Origin: Nitrospirota bacterium
GTDB taxonomy: Bacteria; Nitrospirota; Nitrospiria; Nitrospirales; UBA8639
DNA length: 64,000 nucleotides
Reading direction: 5' to 3'
Assembly: GCA_027623995.1 (NCBI GenBank)
Contig: JAQBUF010000004.1
Location: 1 to 64,000 of the forward strand
Part shown: in pieces, positions 44,923 to 55,818 of the stretch
Numbering within the stretch: the stretch's first letter is position 1
How the letters are laid out: each line of letters opens with the position of its first letter
Translations under genes and position numbers: made by a program
The notes under the pieces: generated by a model
Told to the model about the DNA's origin: nothing
The model's input: the letters and a program-made list of their open reading frames with translations, nothing else
The model's database searches: none

Positions 44923-46746
44923 TTATCCAGAGACTTGGACAGGTTCCTGAATAGATGATCCTGAATTGATGATTTGGTCAATTTCCAGGGAATCCAACAC
45001 TTCCTTTTCCAACAGCGCTTCTGCCAATGCTCGCAATGTATGAATATGTTCTGTCAGCATCCGCTTCGTTCGTTCATAGGAATCCACAATCAGTCGTTTG
45101 ACTTCATGATCAATTTCTAACGCCACTTGATCACTAATATCACGCCGTTGACCAAATTCCCGTCCTAAAAAAACTTCCTCCTCTTTTTTTCCAAACGTAA
45201 TAGGACCAAGCTTTGCACTCATACCCCATTCACAAACCATTTTTCTGGCCAACTCGGTCGCACGTTCAATATCGTTTCCAGCGCCGGTCGTCACATCCTT
45301 GAACACCAACTCCTCAGCAACACGCCCGCCTAATAAAATCGAGAGGGTGTTATAGAGAAAGCCTTGGGTATAGCTATGGCGATCATCAATGGGCAATTGC
45401 ATAGTCATGCCCATTGCCCGACCACGAGGGATAATCGTCACTTTATGAACGGGATCTGTGCCGGGCAACAATTTTGCCATAAGAGCATGACCAGCTTCAT
45501 GATACGCAGTCGTTCGCTTTTCTTCATCGCTCAGAACCATGCTCTTCCGTTCGGCACCCATCATAACTTTATCTTTAGCATTTTCAAAGTCAATAAGTTC
45601 TACCACTTTCTTATCCAAACGGGCCGCCCACAATGCCGCTTCATTCACAAGATTTTCTAAGTCTGCACCAGAAAACCCAGGCGTTCCCCTAGCAATCTGT
45701 TCGAGTTTCACATCTGTGGCAATCGGAACCTTTTTAGTATGGACCTTCAGAATTTCAACTCGTCCTCGGATATCAGGACGATTCACGACAACTTGTCGAT
45801 CAAACCGGCCAGGACGTAACAACGCAGGATCCAACACATCAGGTCGGTTGGTAGCAGCAACAAGAATCACGCCCTCCGTCGTATCAAACCCATCCATCTC
45901 CACAAGTAGTTGATTCAGTGTCTGCTCACGCTCATCATGTCCACCACCAAGCCCAGCACCACGCAACCGACCAACCGCATCGATTTCGTCAATAAAAATA
46001 ATACAAGGCGCGTGTTTTTTTCCTTGTTCAAATAAGTCCCGTACGCGAGAAGCACCGACTCCCACAAACATTTCCACGAAATCCGATCCACTGATACTAA
46101 AGAAGGGAACACCAGCCTCACCGGCGATAGCCTTGGCGAGCAGGGTCTTTCCAGTCCCCGGGGGGCCGACAACAAGAACCCCTTTGGGAATACGTCCACC
46201 AAGTTTTTGAAATTTTTGCGGGTCTTTTAAAAACTCAATAATTTCAACAACTTCATTTTTTGCTTCCTCTATGCCAGCGACATCGGCAAAGGTGGTTTTC
46301 TTTTTCTCTTCAGTCAACATTCTCGCCTTACTTTTCCCAAAGGAAAGCGCCCGATTTCCGCCAATCTGCATTTGCCGCATAAGGAAAAACCACAGACCTA
46401 AGAATAAAACAAAAGGCCCCCAGGTCACAAGAAAAGTAATATACCAAGGACTTTCATCCGGCGGTTTGGCCTCGATTTGCACGCCTCGTTCCCTGAGAAC
46501 TTTCACCAGGTCAGGATATTCCACCATAAACGTGTTAATCCTCGTCCCATCCTTTAATATGGCACTAATTTGGTTATCTCTCATGATCACCTTGGACACT
46601 TCATCACGTTCCAGGTGGGTCATGAATTCGCTAAAAATTACGGGCTCTTCAGGAAGGTGTGTTGGGACAGTAAACAAATTAAACAGCAAAATCATAAACA
46701 GGCCGACAACCACCCAAAAAAGTAAATTCTTTACTCGAGAATTCAT
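44923..46746 (-). CDS. ftsH: ATP-dependent zinc metalloprotease FtsH
   Basis: 607 residues. A membrane-anchored AAA+ protease that degrades misplaced membrane and regulatory proteins. Two N-terminal transmembrane helices (residues 7-25 and about 101-123) enclose a periplasmic domain. Walker A is GPPGTGKT (194-201), followed by FIDEIDAVG, the second region of homology [18 protein letters not shown] and the zinc site HEAGH. The C-terminal part carries the third zinc ligand region with [19 protein letters not shown]. Normal and complete. In the usual tilS-ftsH-folP-glmM order. Confidence 0.97.
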   Translation of the reverse strand: MNSRVKNLLFWVVVGLFMILLFNLFTVPTHLPEEPVIFSEFMTHLERDEVSKVIMRDNQISAILKDGTRINTFMVEYPDLVKVLRERGVQIEAKPPDESPWYITFLVTWGPFVLFLGLWFFLMRQMQIGGNRALSFGKSKARMLTEEKKKTTFADVAGIEEAKNEVVEIIEFLKDPQKFQKLGGRIPKGVLVVGPPGTGKTLLAKAIAGEAGVPFFSISGSDFVEMFVGVGASRVRDLFEQGKKHAPCIIFIDEIDAVGRLRGAGLGGGHDEREQTLNQLLVEMDGFDTTEGVILVAATNRPDVLDPALLRPGRFDRQVVVNRPDIRGRVEILKVHTKKVPIATDVKLEQIARGTPGFSGADLENLVNEAALWAARLDKKVVELIDFENAKDKVMMGAERKSMVLSDEEKRTTAYHEAGHALMAKLLPGTDPVHKVTIIPRGRAMGMTMQLPIDDRHSYTQGFLYNTLSILLGGRVAEELVFKDVTTGAGNDIERATELARKMVCEWGMSAKLGPITFGKKEEEVFLGREFGQRRDISDQVALEIDHEVKRLIVDSYERTKRMLTEHIHTLRALAEALLEKEVLDSLEIDQIINSGSSIQEPVQVSG

Positions 46747-47012
46747 TCGAGTTCTCTTCCTCCTAGACTATTATTCTATCTAGATTCGAATCGTGAGTAA
46801 TGATGAAAAACAATTAGGAAATTCCACGAATATTACCATGGGTTTAGAATCTATGACAAGAAAATCCCCTACGGTTTTTTTTCTGCCTTACCTCACCTCA
46901 CACTTACCACACCTCAACCCATTGAATCTAAAGTTAATTATTGGCATTTCTTCATGTCAGGATTTTTGTTTTGATGGGAGAATTTACAGACTCAAACACC
47001 TAAAGCTTGGGA

Positions 47013-48440
47013 CTAGGTTAGAGGCTGAGCATCAAACCCAGAACCTAATTTCAACGCGATAATTCTTTGAGTTTCGCTTGAAACACGGAACCGATGATCC
47101 GTTCGAAGACCACCCACCCAAATAATACCCTCTGGCGCAACAACCAAAGGGACGTTAGAACGCCTCGCTTGGCTTAGCTTGATATCAGAAAAAAAATCCT
47201 GAATCTTTTTCTTCTGGCCATTCATTCCAAACGGATAAAAAAAGTCGCCGGATTCCCACTGCCGAACAACAAGATCCTGGGTAAATTTATCCGTATCGAA
47301 ATAGGCGCAAGACCTCTCGGCCTTCCACGCTTGAGGAAGATGTTCCACTCGACAGGCTTCAATAGTTTGACCAGTCCATTCCCAGAGAATCGTCCCTGGA
47401 ATAGTTAACTGAATAGGCGCACAAGAAAGGGGTTGAAAAGGAATTTTCTTGCTCACTGCACTTAGATGAATCTCTTCATAATCCCGATAGACTCTGAAAC
47501 CATGCAATTCCAGACTCCCACCAGAGCGCCCTCGATTCATCAGATCCAACACGCTTTCCACAAAATCAAATCGAGGATGACTGTCCGCCTGGCTCACCTG
47601 TCGATAGATGAGTAATACCACCCTCCGCTGTATCGCCAGTGAAAGACCAGAGATTTTTTTCTGATGTACGACGACTTCATCGACATCGGTCCGGAGCATG
47701 ACCGAAGCCAAAGCCTTTGAAGCCACCTGATTAAGATACGCAGATTCCTCACGAAGAATTGCACTTTGGCGAGATAGCACCCGCACAATGTTTGGATTAA
47801 ATTGTTTCAGAACCGGCAGCAACTCATGGCGAATACGATTCCGCCGATATTTGGGACTGGCATTACTCGAATCGATTCGATAATTCCACTGGTTTCCCAG
47901 AAGATAGGTTTCAATATCCGCGCGTGACACGTCTAGAAGAGGACGAATAAAATAGGGTGCCCGAAAGGCGGCCATGCCAGATAATCCTACGGATCCGGCC
48001 CCTCGGAGCATCCACATCAGAACGGTTTCTGCTTGATCATCCCTCGTATGCCCTAGCGCAACTTTCGTCAACCCGTGATCTTGGGCAATTTGAGTGAAGG
48101 TCTCGTATCGAAGAGCACGAGCCACCGATTGGATCGATTCGCCTTTTCGCTCTTGATGCGCCTGTTTGACTTGAAGTCGTTGAATCAGGCAAGGCACATC
48201 GAGTTGCCCGCACAAGGTGTGTACGAAACTCGCATCGTCATCACTCTCTTCTCCTCGTAATCCATGATTTACGTGAACCACCAAGAGAGACAAATTCAGC
48301 GCAGTTTTCCATGCACAAAAGAGGTGCAACAATGCCACCGAGTCTGGACCACCCGATACGGCGACTAAGACTCGGTCTTGTTGATTGAGTAATTTTCCTT
48401 GACGAACGCGTGCCAAGACCTGTTGTTCAAAACGAACCAT
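47013..48440 (-). CDS. tilS: tRNA(Ile)-lysidine synthase
   Basis: About 475 residues from the ATG at 48440. It attaches lysine to C34 of tRNA-Ile(CAU) so that it reads AUA. PP-loop ATPase motif VAVSGGPDSVALLHLF, followed by NHGLRGEESDDDA, ALGHTRDDQAETVLM and the GSVGLSGM loop, then RRNRIRHELLPVLKQFNP of the tRNA-binding part and a C-terminal TilS domain (GDFFYPFGMNGQKKKIQDFF). Full length. The 265-bp gap to ftsH has no recognisable feature. Confidence 0.95.
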   Translation of the reverse strand: MVRFEQQVLARVRQGKLLNQQDRVLVAVSGGPDSVALLHLFCAWKTALNLSLLVVHVNHGLRGEESDDDASFVHTLCGQLDVPCLIQRLQVKQAHQERKGESIQSVARALRYETFTQIAQDHGLTKVALGHTRDDQAETVLMWMLRGAGSVGLSGMAAFRAPYFIRPLLDVSRADIETYLLGNQWNYRIDSSNASPKYRRNRIRHELLPVLKQFNPNIVRVLSRQSAILREESAYLNQVASKALASVMLRTDVDEVVVHQKKISGLSLAIQRRVVLLIYRQVSQADSHPRFDFVESVLDLMNRGRSGGSLELHGFRVYRDYEEIHLSAVSKKIPFQPLSCAPIQLTIPGTILWEWTGQTIEACRVEHLPQAWKAERSCAYFDTDKFTQDLVVRQWESGDFFYPFGMNGQKKKIQDFFSDIKLSQARRSNVPLVVAPEGIIWVGGLRTDHRFRVSSETQRIIALKLGSGFDAQPLT

Positions 48441-48489
48441 AGGCAACTTTCAAACCACATGCCTAGAAAGGGAAATGCTGGGTTCAATC

Positions 48490-49422
48490 CTAGGCGCCCT
48501 CTTTCCCCAAAACCTCTCGTGCCAAATCGATGTCCAAAGCAATGCGAGCCGCTAAGGCTTCCGAAGTCTCAAACACTTCATCTCCTCGCAGGTATTTGAG
48601 AAAAGAGACCTGAATATTCTCTCCATACAAGACACAGGCTTCGTCAAGCAAATGGACTTCTAATAATCGTTCACCGGGACCAAAGGTCGGACGCGTGCCG
48701 ATATAACTAATCGAATTGAATGCCTCGCCTTTCCACATCACACGTGTGACATAGACGCCATCAGGTGGAATCACTCGGCCCGGTGGCAATTGGAGATTCG
48801 CCGTTCGGCATCCGAGGGCTTCCCCGCGCTGAGCACCTTCCACCACCGCACCTTGCAAAGAATAGGCTCTTCCCAGGCATTCCCGAGCGGCGTCCATTTC
48901 CCCCAGTTGGATCATATTCCGAATACGCGTAGAACTCATGACACGGTCTTCTCCGCCTAATGGTTTCAAGAGATGGACTTGAATATTGATAGCTTTCCCC
49001 AATCGAGTCAGAGTGGCGGTATTCCCAGCACGTCCTTTTCCAAAGACAAAATGTTCTCCAACAAAAAGATCACGGACGCCCAAGCCCTCATGCAAAATCG
49101 ACTGCACAAATTCTTCGGGACTTAAGGCCGCAAATGCTTTGGTAAACTCTAAAATGACCAAATGCTCCACACCGACTGATTCGAACCACGTGAGCTTTTC
49201 TTCGGGAGACGTGAGAAATTGAAAATCGACTTTGGGATTCAGGACTTGCACTGGATGAGGATCAAAGGTCAACACCATGGGCGTTCCCCCAGACTCGCGA
49301 GCACAATTGATGACCGTTGAAAGAAGGTACCGATGCCCAAGATGTTGCCCATCAAAATTGCCAATGGTTAATACGGGATGAGGAGGAAGGGGAATAGTCG
49401 GGAGGCCCCGTGATACCTTCAT
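48490..49422 (-). CDS. ribF: Bifunctional riboflavin kinase / FAD synthetase
   Basis: 310 residues. It converts riboflavin to FMN and FMN to FAD. The N-terminal nucleotidyltransferase domain starts [16 protein letters not shown] and contains FDPHPVQVL and [13 protein letters not shown]. The C-terminal kinase domain begins near [16 protein letters not shown] and contains [18 protein letters not shown]. Its start overlaps the end of hemB by 4 bp (49419-49422). Confidence 0.96.
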   Translation of the reverse strand: MKVSRGLPTIPLPPHPVLTIGNFDGQHLGHRYLLSTVINCARESGGTPMVLTFDPHPVQVLNPKVDFQFLTSPEEKLTWFESVGVEHLVILEFTKAFAALSPEEFVQSILHEGLGVRDLFVGEHFVFGKGRAGNTATLTRLGKAINIQVHLLKPLGGEDRVMSSTRIRNMIQLGEMDAARECLGRAYSLQGAVVEGAQRGEALGCRTANLQLPPGRVIPPDGVYVTRVMWKGEAFNSISYIGTRPTFGPGERLLEVHLLDEACVLYGENIQVSFLKYLRGDEVFETSEALAARIALDIDLAREVLGKEGA

Positions 49423-50402
49423 GTGCGAGAGCTGTTGAGAACCTGTGCCGCATCCTTGGCAAAGTAGGTGAGAATAAGATCGGCACCGGCGCGTTTAATC
49501 GACAAGAGAGTCTCCATCATCACCTGAGACTCATCAATCCACCCTTGCTGGCCTGCAGCTTTGATCATGCTGTACTCCCCGCTGACTTGATAGGCCGCAA
49601 TAGGAATTGAAACCAGTGATCGCGTCTGGGCAATCACATCAAGATAGGGGAGCGCGGGTTTCACCATCACAATGTCCGCCCCCTCTTCTACGTCGAGTTC
49701 GACTTCACGAATGGCTTCACGGGCATTGGCGGGGTCCATTTGGTAGGATCGCCGATCTCCAAACGAGGGACTAGAACCAGCGGCCTCACGAAACGGCGCA
49801 TACAAGTTCGACGCATACTTCGCGGCATAGGACATGATGGGCATATCGGGAAAACCTGCCTGATCCAATTCATCCCGAATGGCCCCAACTCGACCATCCA
49901 TCATATCGGAAGGTGCAACCATATCGACCCCCGCATCGGCATGTGTTCGTGCCATCAGCCGCAAGCATTCCAGGGTTTCGTCATTAAGAATGCGTCCATC
50001 CTTCACGACACCACAATGTCCATGGTCTGTGTATTCGTCAATACACACATCCGTAATCACAAGAAGATCTGGCACCTGCTTCTTGAGCGCACGAACCGCC
50101 TGCTGAACAATTCCCTTGGAGTCATAAGCCGAGCTGCCTCGCGCATCTTTTCGATCAGGAATACCGAACAGCATAACCGCAGAAACTCCAAGTTGATAAG
50201 CCTCAGTTGCCTCTTTCACGAGCAAATCAATTGACCACCGGAATTGGCCTGGCATGGAATTGATGGGCGTTTTTTGGTTGTCACCTACCGTGACAAATAA
50301 TGGATAAATGAAATCATCTGGCGTCAAATTGGTTTCTCGAACCAACCGACGCAATGATTCATGCTGTCGTAGTCTGCGCATCCGTTGTCGAGGAAATGCC
50401 AT
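49419..50402 (-). CDS. hemB: Delta-aminolevulinic acid dehydratase (porphobilinogen synthase)
   Basis: 327 residues. It condenses two 5-aminolevulinate to porphobilinogen. Schiff-base lysines in [12 protein letters not shown] and [10 protein letters not shown] are present, as is [11 protein letters not shown]. The metal site reads [14 protein letters not shown]: Cys120 and Cys130 are kept as in the zinc enzymes, but the middle ligand Cys122 is Asp, a mixed form between the zinc and magnesium types. Part of the heme run; coupled to ribF downstream. Confidence 0.96.
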   Translation of the reverse strand: MAFPRQRMRRLRQHESLRRLVRETNLTPDDFIYPLFVTVGDNQKTPINSMPGQFRWSIDLLVKEATEAYQLGVSAVMLFGIPDRKDARGSSAYDSKGIVQQAVRALKKQVPDLLVITDVCIDEYTDHGHCGVVKDGRILNDETLECLRLMARTHADAGVDMVAPSDMMDGRVGAIRDELDQAGFPDMPIMSYAAKYASNLYAPFREAAGSSPSFGDRRSYQMDPANAREAIREVELDVEEGADIVMVKPALPYLDVIAQTRSLVSIPIAAYQVSGEYSMIKAAGQQGWIDESQVMMETLLSIKRAGADLILTYFAKDAAQVLNSSRT

Positions 50403-50498
50403 AAACGTAGTATCCTGAATAGGAACGAGGTCCGATTATCATCCGATTTCTGAGGAACACTCTCCTGTATAACTCAACGCCAAGAAATCGAATCAGAC

Positions 50499-50894
50499 TT
50501 ACTTTCTGGGAAGGTTCGTGAGAAACACCACGAGGTCTCGCACAGAAATCATGCCAACTAAATCCCCAGCTTGATTGGAAATGCCTAAATGACGCACATG
50601 GGCTTTGGCCATCAGATCATTGGCATCCAATAAGGTCTTATTTTCCTCAATGGTTAAAATAGGGGCGGACATAATCTGTTCAACGGTGGTTTTAGTAGAA
50701 TCCAATCCCGCAGCGACCAAACGTCTCACTAAATCCGTGTCGGTGAGAATCCCAATAATTTTCCCTTCACGTGAGACAAAGATACTGCCAATACCACTGC
50801 CTCGCATGATTTCTGCAGCTTGACGAACATTGACATCACGATCAATCGTGATGAACTTTTCAGCCGGCACCATAAACGATTTCACGGGAACCAT
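50499..50894 (-). CDS. Two-CBS-domain protein
   Basis: 131 residues made of two CBS motifs (about 10-60 and 75-128: FITIDRDVNVRQAAEIMRGSGIGSIFV, GKIIGILTDTDLVRR; ILTIEENKTLLDANDLMAKAHVRHLGI, DLVGMISVRDLVVFL). CBS pairs bind adenosine nucleotides and regulate other proteins. It stands inside the heme gene run between cobA-hemD and hemB, so it may sense energy state for this pathway; that is inference. No effector domain is attached. Confidence 0.9.
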   Translation of the reverse strand: MVPVKSFMVPAEKFITIDRDVNVRQAAEIMRGSGIGSIFVSREGKIIGILTDTDLVRRLVAAGLDSTKTTVEQIMSAPILTIEENKTLLDANDLMAKAHVRHLGISNQAGDLVGMISVRDLVVFLTNLPRK

Positions 50895-50976
50895 AAATTT
50901 CTCCTTGGTTTAACAATTCGATTTTTATATCTATTCTCTGCAGTGTTTTTGATCCCACGGCACAAACGGAATTCCC

Positions 50977-52518
50977 TTAACTCGACATCGGCATTGCCTG
51001 GGCCCGATATTCCACCAAAGCTTCCACCAAAGCTGGGATGGTATTCTGCCCGGCCACAACCTCAACTTGCAATCCCAATTCTCGGGCTGTTTCCGCGGTA
51101 ATCGGCCCAATGCATCCAATAATGGTGTGTTGAAGGATTTTTTGCAATTCCTCCGCCCCTCCAAACAACTCCACGAAGTTTCGGACGGTAGACGAACTCG
51201 CAAACGTGACCATCTCAATGCCTTGAGAGAGGAAACGAGTTTTGATCGCCTCAACTTCCGATTGAGGAACCACCGTCTGGTACACTGGAGCAACTAACAC
51301 TTCCGCTCCCAAACGACGTAATTCTTCAGGCAAGATCTCACGAGCCTGGGCTGCTCGTGCGATAAAGACTCGCTGACCAGCTACGCCCGCAGCTTTCATC
51401 ACCTCCAAAATACCCTCAGCCTGATACTGGGCAGGGATGACGTCTGCCTTCACGCCAAACTTTTCTAGCTCTTCTGCGGTTCGAGGTCCAATGCAACAGA
51501 CTCGCAAGCCATGAAGGCTTCTGGCATCTCGCCCATTGTGCCACAATCGACGCATAAAATGTTGCACCCCATTCACACTTGTCAAGACAAGCCACTGAAA
51601 GGTCTCAAGACAAGCGATCGCATGATCGACCTCATCCCAACTTACCGGTGGAGCAAATGCAATGGTGGGACATTCGATAGGCTCCCCGCCATATGACAAC
51701 AAGAGCTGAGACAGTTCTGAGGCTTGACTACGAGCCCGCGTGACCAATATGCGAGTGCCGAACAGGGGACGGGACTCAAACCAATTCATGTGCTGACGCA
51801 AAGACACCACGGCCCCAATCACAATGATCGTCGGCGGTTGAATATTGGCCGCTTCAGCCTGTGCAATGATCGTCGCCAACGTTCCCACCACCGTGCGTTG
51901 CTTAGGATAGGTACCCCATTGAATAAGTGCCACAGGCGTGTCGGAAGATTTTCCTTCTTCCGTCAACCGACGAACGATCGTCGGTAAATTTTTTGCACCC
52001 ATCAAAAACACCAGCGTCCCATCTACCGTGGCTAATCGAGGCCACTCCAGCACACTCCCCCCCTTGCTAGGGTCCTCATGGCCAGTCACAAAGGTGACCG
52101 TCGAAGCCAAGGTCCGATGCGTCACTGGAATCCCCGCATACGCCGGAACCGCCACGGCTGAAGTCACCCCAGGAACAACCTCAAAGGGAATCGATTGTTC
52201 GGCCAGCATCTCAGCTTCCTCCCCGCCTCGTCCGAACACAAAGGGATCTCCCCCTTTAAGTCGAACCACCTGCTTGCCCTCTTGAACTTTCTGAACCAGG
52301 AGCTGATAAATCTCTTCTTGAGGGCGATACGCTCCACGGCCACTACGTCCCACATAAATTCGTTCCGCATGGGGAGGCGCATAGTCTAACAACGCAGGAT
52401 TGGCTAAATGGTCATAGAGCACCACATCCGCTCGTTCGAGACAGACTTTTCCACGAAGAGTCAACAACCCTGGATCGCCTGGACCTGCTCCAACTAAATA
52501 GACTTTGCCTTTTACCAT
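50977..52518 (-). CDS. Fusion of uroporphyrinogen-III C-methyltransferase (CobA) and uroporphyrinogen-III synthase (HemD)
   Basis: About 513 residues from the ATG at 52518. Residues 1-250 are SUMT/CobA: KVYLVGAGPGDPGLLTLRG, VVRLKGGDPFVFGRGGEE, VVPGVTSAVAVPAYAGIPVTHR (two adjacent blocks). Residues about 260-505 are HemD: LFGTRILVTRARSQASELSQLL, LTSVNGVQHF, TVRNFVELFG and CIGPITAETARELG. The protein both closes hydroxymethylbilane to uroporphyrinogen III and methylates it to precorrin-2, linking heme to siroheme, cobalamin or heme d1. This fusion is known in several phyla. It lies 12 bp after hemC. Confidence 0.95.
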   Translation of the reverse strand: MVKGKVYLVGAGPGDPGLLTLRGKVCLERADVVLYDHLANPALLDYAPPHAERIYVGRSGRGAYRPQEEIYQLLVQKVQEGKQVVRLKGGDPFVFGRGGEEAEMLAEQSIPFEVVPGVTSAVAVPAYAGIPVTHRTLASTVTFVTGHEDPSKGGSVLEWPRLATVDGTLVFLMGAKNLPTIVRRLTEEGKSSDTPVALIQWGTYPKQRTVVGTLATIIAQAEAANIQPPTIIVIGAVVSLRQHMNWFESRPLFGTRILVTRARSQASELSQLLLSYGGEPIECPTIAFAPPVSWDEVDHAIACLETFQWLVLTSVNGVQHFMRRLWHNGRDARSLHGLRVCCIGPRTAEELEKFGVKADVIPAQYQAEGILEVMKAAGVAGQRVFIARAAQAREILPEELRRLGAEVLVAPVYQTVVPQSEVEAIKTRFLSQGIEMVTFASSSTVRNFVELFGGAEELQKILQHTIIGCIGPITAETARELGLQVEVVAGQNTIPALVEALVEYRAQAMPMSS

Positions 52519-52530
52519 TCCCACCCTAAC

Positions 52531-53478
52531 TTATGCGCGACCGTAAATGTCCTGTAAAATTTTATCCCCGCCGGCCTTTAACAGTCGCTCGGCGACTGTG
52601 ACAGCCAATGAGTCGGCCTCGGCCACTGGACCACACATTTCCTCACGAATGATGCGTTGCCCATCCTCACTGGCCACCAAGCCATGGAAGGTGAGCTGCT
52701 GTCCATCAATAGTCGCATGCCCAGCAATGGGCACCTGACACCCACCCTCCAATCGAGCCAAAAAGGCTCGTTCCGCCAACACCGCAATACGTGAGGTCGA
52801 ATCATTGAGGGGGGCTAAAAGATTTTGAATAAACACATCGTCAGTCCGGCCTTCAATCCCTAAAGCACCCTGTCCAACCGCTGGCAGAATAATTTCTGGA
52901 GACAGGCATTCCGTGATCTGGGCTGTCCATCCTAACCGTTTCAACCCGGACGCCGCGAGCACAATCGCATCAAACTGGCCCTCCTGAAGTTTTCGTATTC
53001 GAGTATCCAGATTGCCACGCAACATGTGAATGGAGAAGTCTGGTCGTTGAGCCAAAAATTGTGACTGCCGTCGCAGACTGCTCGTGCCAATCTTTGCGGA
53101 GGTTGGCAGATCATGAAATGATTCGCCATTTCGGCTCAATAACGCATCACGAGGATCTTCACGTGTAGGCACGCAATGAATGGCTAACCCTTCAGGCAGG
53201 ACGGACGGGACGTCTTTCATACTGTGGACAGCCAGGTCAATATCCTTCCGCAGGAGGGCTTCCTCTATCTCCTTCACAAACAATGCTTTTCCACCAATTT
53301 TGGCTAACGGCACATCCGTGATCTTATCTCCACTGGTTTGAATGCGTTCGAGTCGAATTGAAAGGTGTGGGGCTATTTCTTGAAGACGGGCCTGCACCCA
53401 TTCAGCCTGCCAAATAGCGAGCTGACTCCCCCGTGTCCCAATCACTAATGATGTACGTGCCCCGTTAGCAGAGCTCAC
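52531..53478 (-). CDS. hemC: Hydroxymethylbilane synthase (porphobilinogen deaminase)
   Basis: 315 residues. It polymerises four porphobilinogen to hydroxymethylbilane. Start is GTG at 53478 with AAGGAG 6 nt before it. Motifs: VIGTRGSQLAIWQAEWV, DLAVHSMKDVPS, GTSSLRRQSQ, MLRGNLDTRIRKL and the dipyrromethane cofactor cysteine in LEGGCQVPIAGHA. Complete. Between hemA (110 bp upstream) and cobA-hemD. Confidence 0.97.
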   Translation of the reverse strand: MSSANGARTSLVIGTRGSQLAIWQAEWVQARLQEIAPHLSIRLERIQTSGDKITDVPLAKIGGKALFVKEIEEALLRKDIDLAVHSMKDVPSVLPEGLAIHCVPTREDPRDALLSRNGESFHDLPTSAKIGTSSLRRQSQFLAQRPDFSIHMLRGNLDTRIRKLQEGQFDAIVLAASGLKRLGWTAQITECLSPEIILPAVGQGALGIEGRTDDVFIQNLLAPLNDSTSRIAVLAERAFLARLEGGCQVPIAGHATIDGQQLTFHGLVASEDGQRIIREEMCGPVAEADSLAVTVAERLLKAGGDKILQDIYGRA

Positions 53479-53588
53479 ATTTTCTCCTTATCCGGTTCAA
53501 TCCTCGGCATCATCGCGCTCGAGACCTTGCAACATTCATCAAGCACAGGCTTCCCCCCTGAAGTAGAACCATACGAAATATGGCCACG

Positions 53589-54995
53589 CTATTTTTGGGA
53601 CTCGTGGGAAACTTTTGGATCGACCAAAGGACGCACGTCGACCTGAGCAACCGACGGATTCAGCTTGGCTTGGTCAGAAATTTCTTGGGGGGTACTCACA
53701 CAACTGTCGCCACCTTGTGGATTTCCACTCATATCGAGATCGTAAAATCGTCGTGCAGCATCAATATAGACTGAGCCATTGGACGATTGCGTCGCTGACT
53801 TCAAGGCCACCAACGGTCCATGAATTAATTTATTGACGATGGCTGACGCCAACCCTTCAACCGCTTCACGATCCTGATCAGACAAAGCACTTAACCGATG
53901 GAAGGCTTTCGCCAATTCCGCCTGCTTAATATCCTCTGCCCGTTTTCGTAGGGCCACAATCGTTGGAGTCGCGACAAGAGATTGCAACCACTTTTGGATG
54001 ACCTCGACTTCTTCGTGTGCAATCACCTCGGCTTTCACGGACTCAGCTCGCCGTTCTTCTCGATTCTGCTCAATATGCATTTCCAGATCATCAATATCAA
54101 AGAGAAAGGCATTATCCACATCACGAACCGCTGGATCGATGTTCCTGGGAACCGATACATCAATGAGAAAAATTGGACGATTCTTTCGTTCACGTACGGC
54201 TCGCAGTACATCTTCTGCAGTAATTAAATAATGGGAAGCCCCCGTAGAACAGATCACAATATCCGCTTTCGCCATCTCGCTGCGAAATTCCTCAAAGGGA
54301 ATCGGCAGACCTTGAAAGCGATTCGCCACAGATCGAGCTCGCACCGGATCGCGTGTCGTGAGCAACACCTGCCGAACACCATGATTGACCAGGTGCTGAG
54401 CCGCCAGCTTGGCCATTTCACCGGCGCCAACCAACATCACCGTCCGAGCCGATAAATTGCCAAACACCTTCTTGGCTAATTCAACCGCCGCATAGCTAAC
54501 AGACACCGCATTTTCGGCGATGCGCGTTTCGCTCCGCACTCGCTTGGCCACCGAAATAGCCTTTTTGACAAGCTTATTGAGGATGACCCCACTCGCATTA
54601 TGGGTCAGCGCTAATCGAAAGGCCTCTTTGACCTGCCCCAAAATTTGCGGCTCGCCTACAACCATGGAATCCAAGCTTGCCGTCACTCGAAAGAGATGGG
54701 AAATAGTCCGCTCTCCTGAATGCCAATACAAATGAGGAAGAAGTTGTTCCGCAGAAAGAGAAAGATGTGAATCGACAAGAAATTCTTGAATGGCAGAAAA
54801 ACCAGATTCAACTTGATCAACGACGGCATACACTTCTACACGATTACACGTTTGAAGTAACATACCCTCTTTGATCCCAGGATAGGTCCTGAGTCTTTGT
54901 AACGCTTCGCCCATCCTGCTATCAGGCACAGCCAATAATTCCCGAAGTTCCACGGGTGCCGTTTTATGAGACAATCCCACCGTAATGATATGCAT
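53589..54995 (-). CDS. hemA: Glutamyl-tRNA reductase
   Basis: About 468 residues from the ATG at 54995 (MHIITVGLSHKTAP). The frame is open upstream, but that part overlaps the CcsA-like gene and is not coding. It reduces glutamyl-tRNA to glutamate-1-semialdehyde, the first step of C5 heme synthesis. Catalytic cysteine in LLQTCNRVEVYA, substrate loop FRVTASLDSMVVGEPQILGQVK, NADPH-binding VMLVGAGEMAKLAAQHLV, SVPRNIDPAV and the C-terminal dimerisation helices. A 45-residue low-complexity tail follows the dimer domain. ATG overlaps the CcsA-like stop (TGATG, 54993-54997). Confidence 0.96.
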   Translation of the reverse strand: MHIITVGLSHKTAPVELRELLAVPDSRMGEALQRLRTYPGIKEGMLLQTCNRVEVYAVVDQVESGFSAIQEFLVDSHLSLSAEQLLPHLYWHSGERTISHLFRVTASLDSMVVGEPQILGQVKEAFRLALTHNASGVILNKLVKKAISVAKRVRSETRIAENAVSVSYAAVELAKKVFGNLSARTVMLVGAGEMAKLAAQHLVNHGVRQVLLTTRDPVRARSVANRFQGLPIPFEEFRSEMAKADIVICSTGASHYLITAEDVLRAVRERKNRPIFLIDVSVPRNIDPAVRDVDNAFLFDIDDLEMHIEQNREERRAESVKAEVIAHEEVEVIQKWLQSLVATPTIVALRKRAEDIKQAELAKAFHRLSALSDQDREAVEGLASAIVNKLIHGPLVALKSATQSSNGSVYIDAARRFYDLDMSGNPQGGDSCVSTPQEISDQAKLNPSVAQVDVRPLVDPKVSHESQK

Positions 54996-55801
54996 CAGCT
55001 TACGGAAGCCCCGCTGCTTTTGAGAATAACTCCGAGGAATGTCAGAAGGACGCCGGCAAACCCAACGATAGTTAAATATGCTGCCTTTTTGGCTCTCCAG
55101 CCAACAGTGACTCGCCCCATCAACACAATCAAATAAAAGACCCAGGTGATCAAGGCCCAAATTTGCTCAGGGTTCCAACTCAAATACGCGCCAAGGGAAA
55201 TTTGTGCGGAGATCGCACCCGTTAAAATCCCCAGCGTGAGAAACGGAAACCCAAGCAAGATCGAACGCTGATTCAGTCTATCCAAAAAATCTAAAGGAGG
55301 AAGTTTAAACGACAACACGTTGAATTGCTTCGATTTGAGTAATCGTTCCTGCATCAAATACATCAACCCGGCGACAAAGGCGACGGCAAACCCCACGGTT
55401 CCTAACATGCTCAGCGTGACGTGAACCCATACACCTTGAAACATGGGATGAAGGATTGGAGCTTCAGCCGGAAGAATCGCCGTCGAGACTAAGGAGAGAA
55501 ATGCCAATGGCAGGATAAATGACCCAAGTACTTGCAGATACTGTCGAGTCGCCGCCACGAGGAACACCAAGACCAGAGACCAGGAGAAAAAGGACATGGC
55601 CTTTTGAAAGGTCACCCATTTCAATTCATCGCCCGACCACAATTGCAATGCTAACGCAACGGTATGGGTAAAAAACCCGAGTCCAGCCAAACCCAGAGCG
55701 ACCTTAGAAAGGCCTTCGGAGCGTCGCACGAGACAAATCAAAAAGGTGACCGTCCCTAGGAAGTACAACCCCAAAGTAATCTGAAAAAACACCACCGTCA
55801 T
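54995..55801 (-). CDS. CcsA/HemX-like cytochrome c assembly protein
   Basis: 268 residues, eight hydrophobic segments. The C-terminal half has the CcsA/ResC core: QGVWVHVTLSMLGTVGFAVAFVAGLMYLMQE with the first histidine and a WWD-like loop GAYLSWNPEQIWALITW. The family handles heme for cytochrome c maturation. In Bacillus and others the hemA-linked member HemX also controls glutamyl-tRNA reductase amount. Translational overlap with hemA here supports a link between heme supply and use. First gene of the heme run. Confidence 0.88.
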   Translation of the reverse strand: MTVVFFQITLGLYFLGTVTFLICLVRRSEGLSKVALGLAGLGFFTHTVALALQLWSGDELKWVTFQKAMSFFSWSLVLVFLVAATRQYLQVLGSFILPLAFLSLVSTAILPAEAPILHPMFQGVWVHVTLSMLGTVGFAVAFVAGLMYLMQERLLKSKQFNVLSFKLPPLDFLDRLNQRSILLGFPFLTLGILTGAISAQISLGAYLSWNPEQIWALITWVFYLIVLMGRVTVGWRAKKAAYLTIVGFAGVLLTFLGVILKSSGASVS

Positions 55802-55818
55802 AACTTGTGGATATCCTT

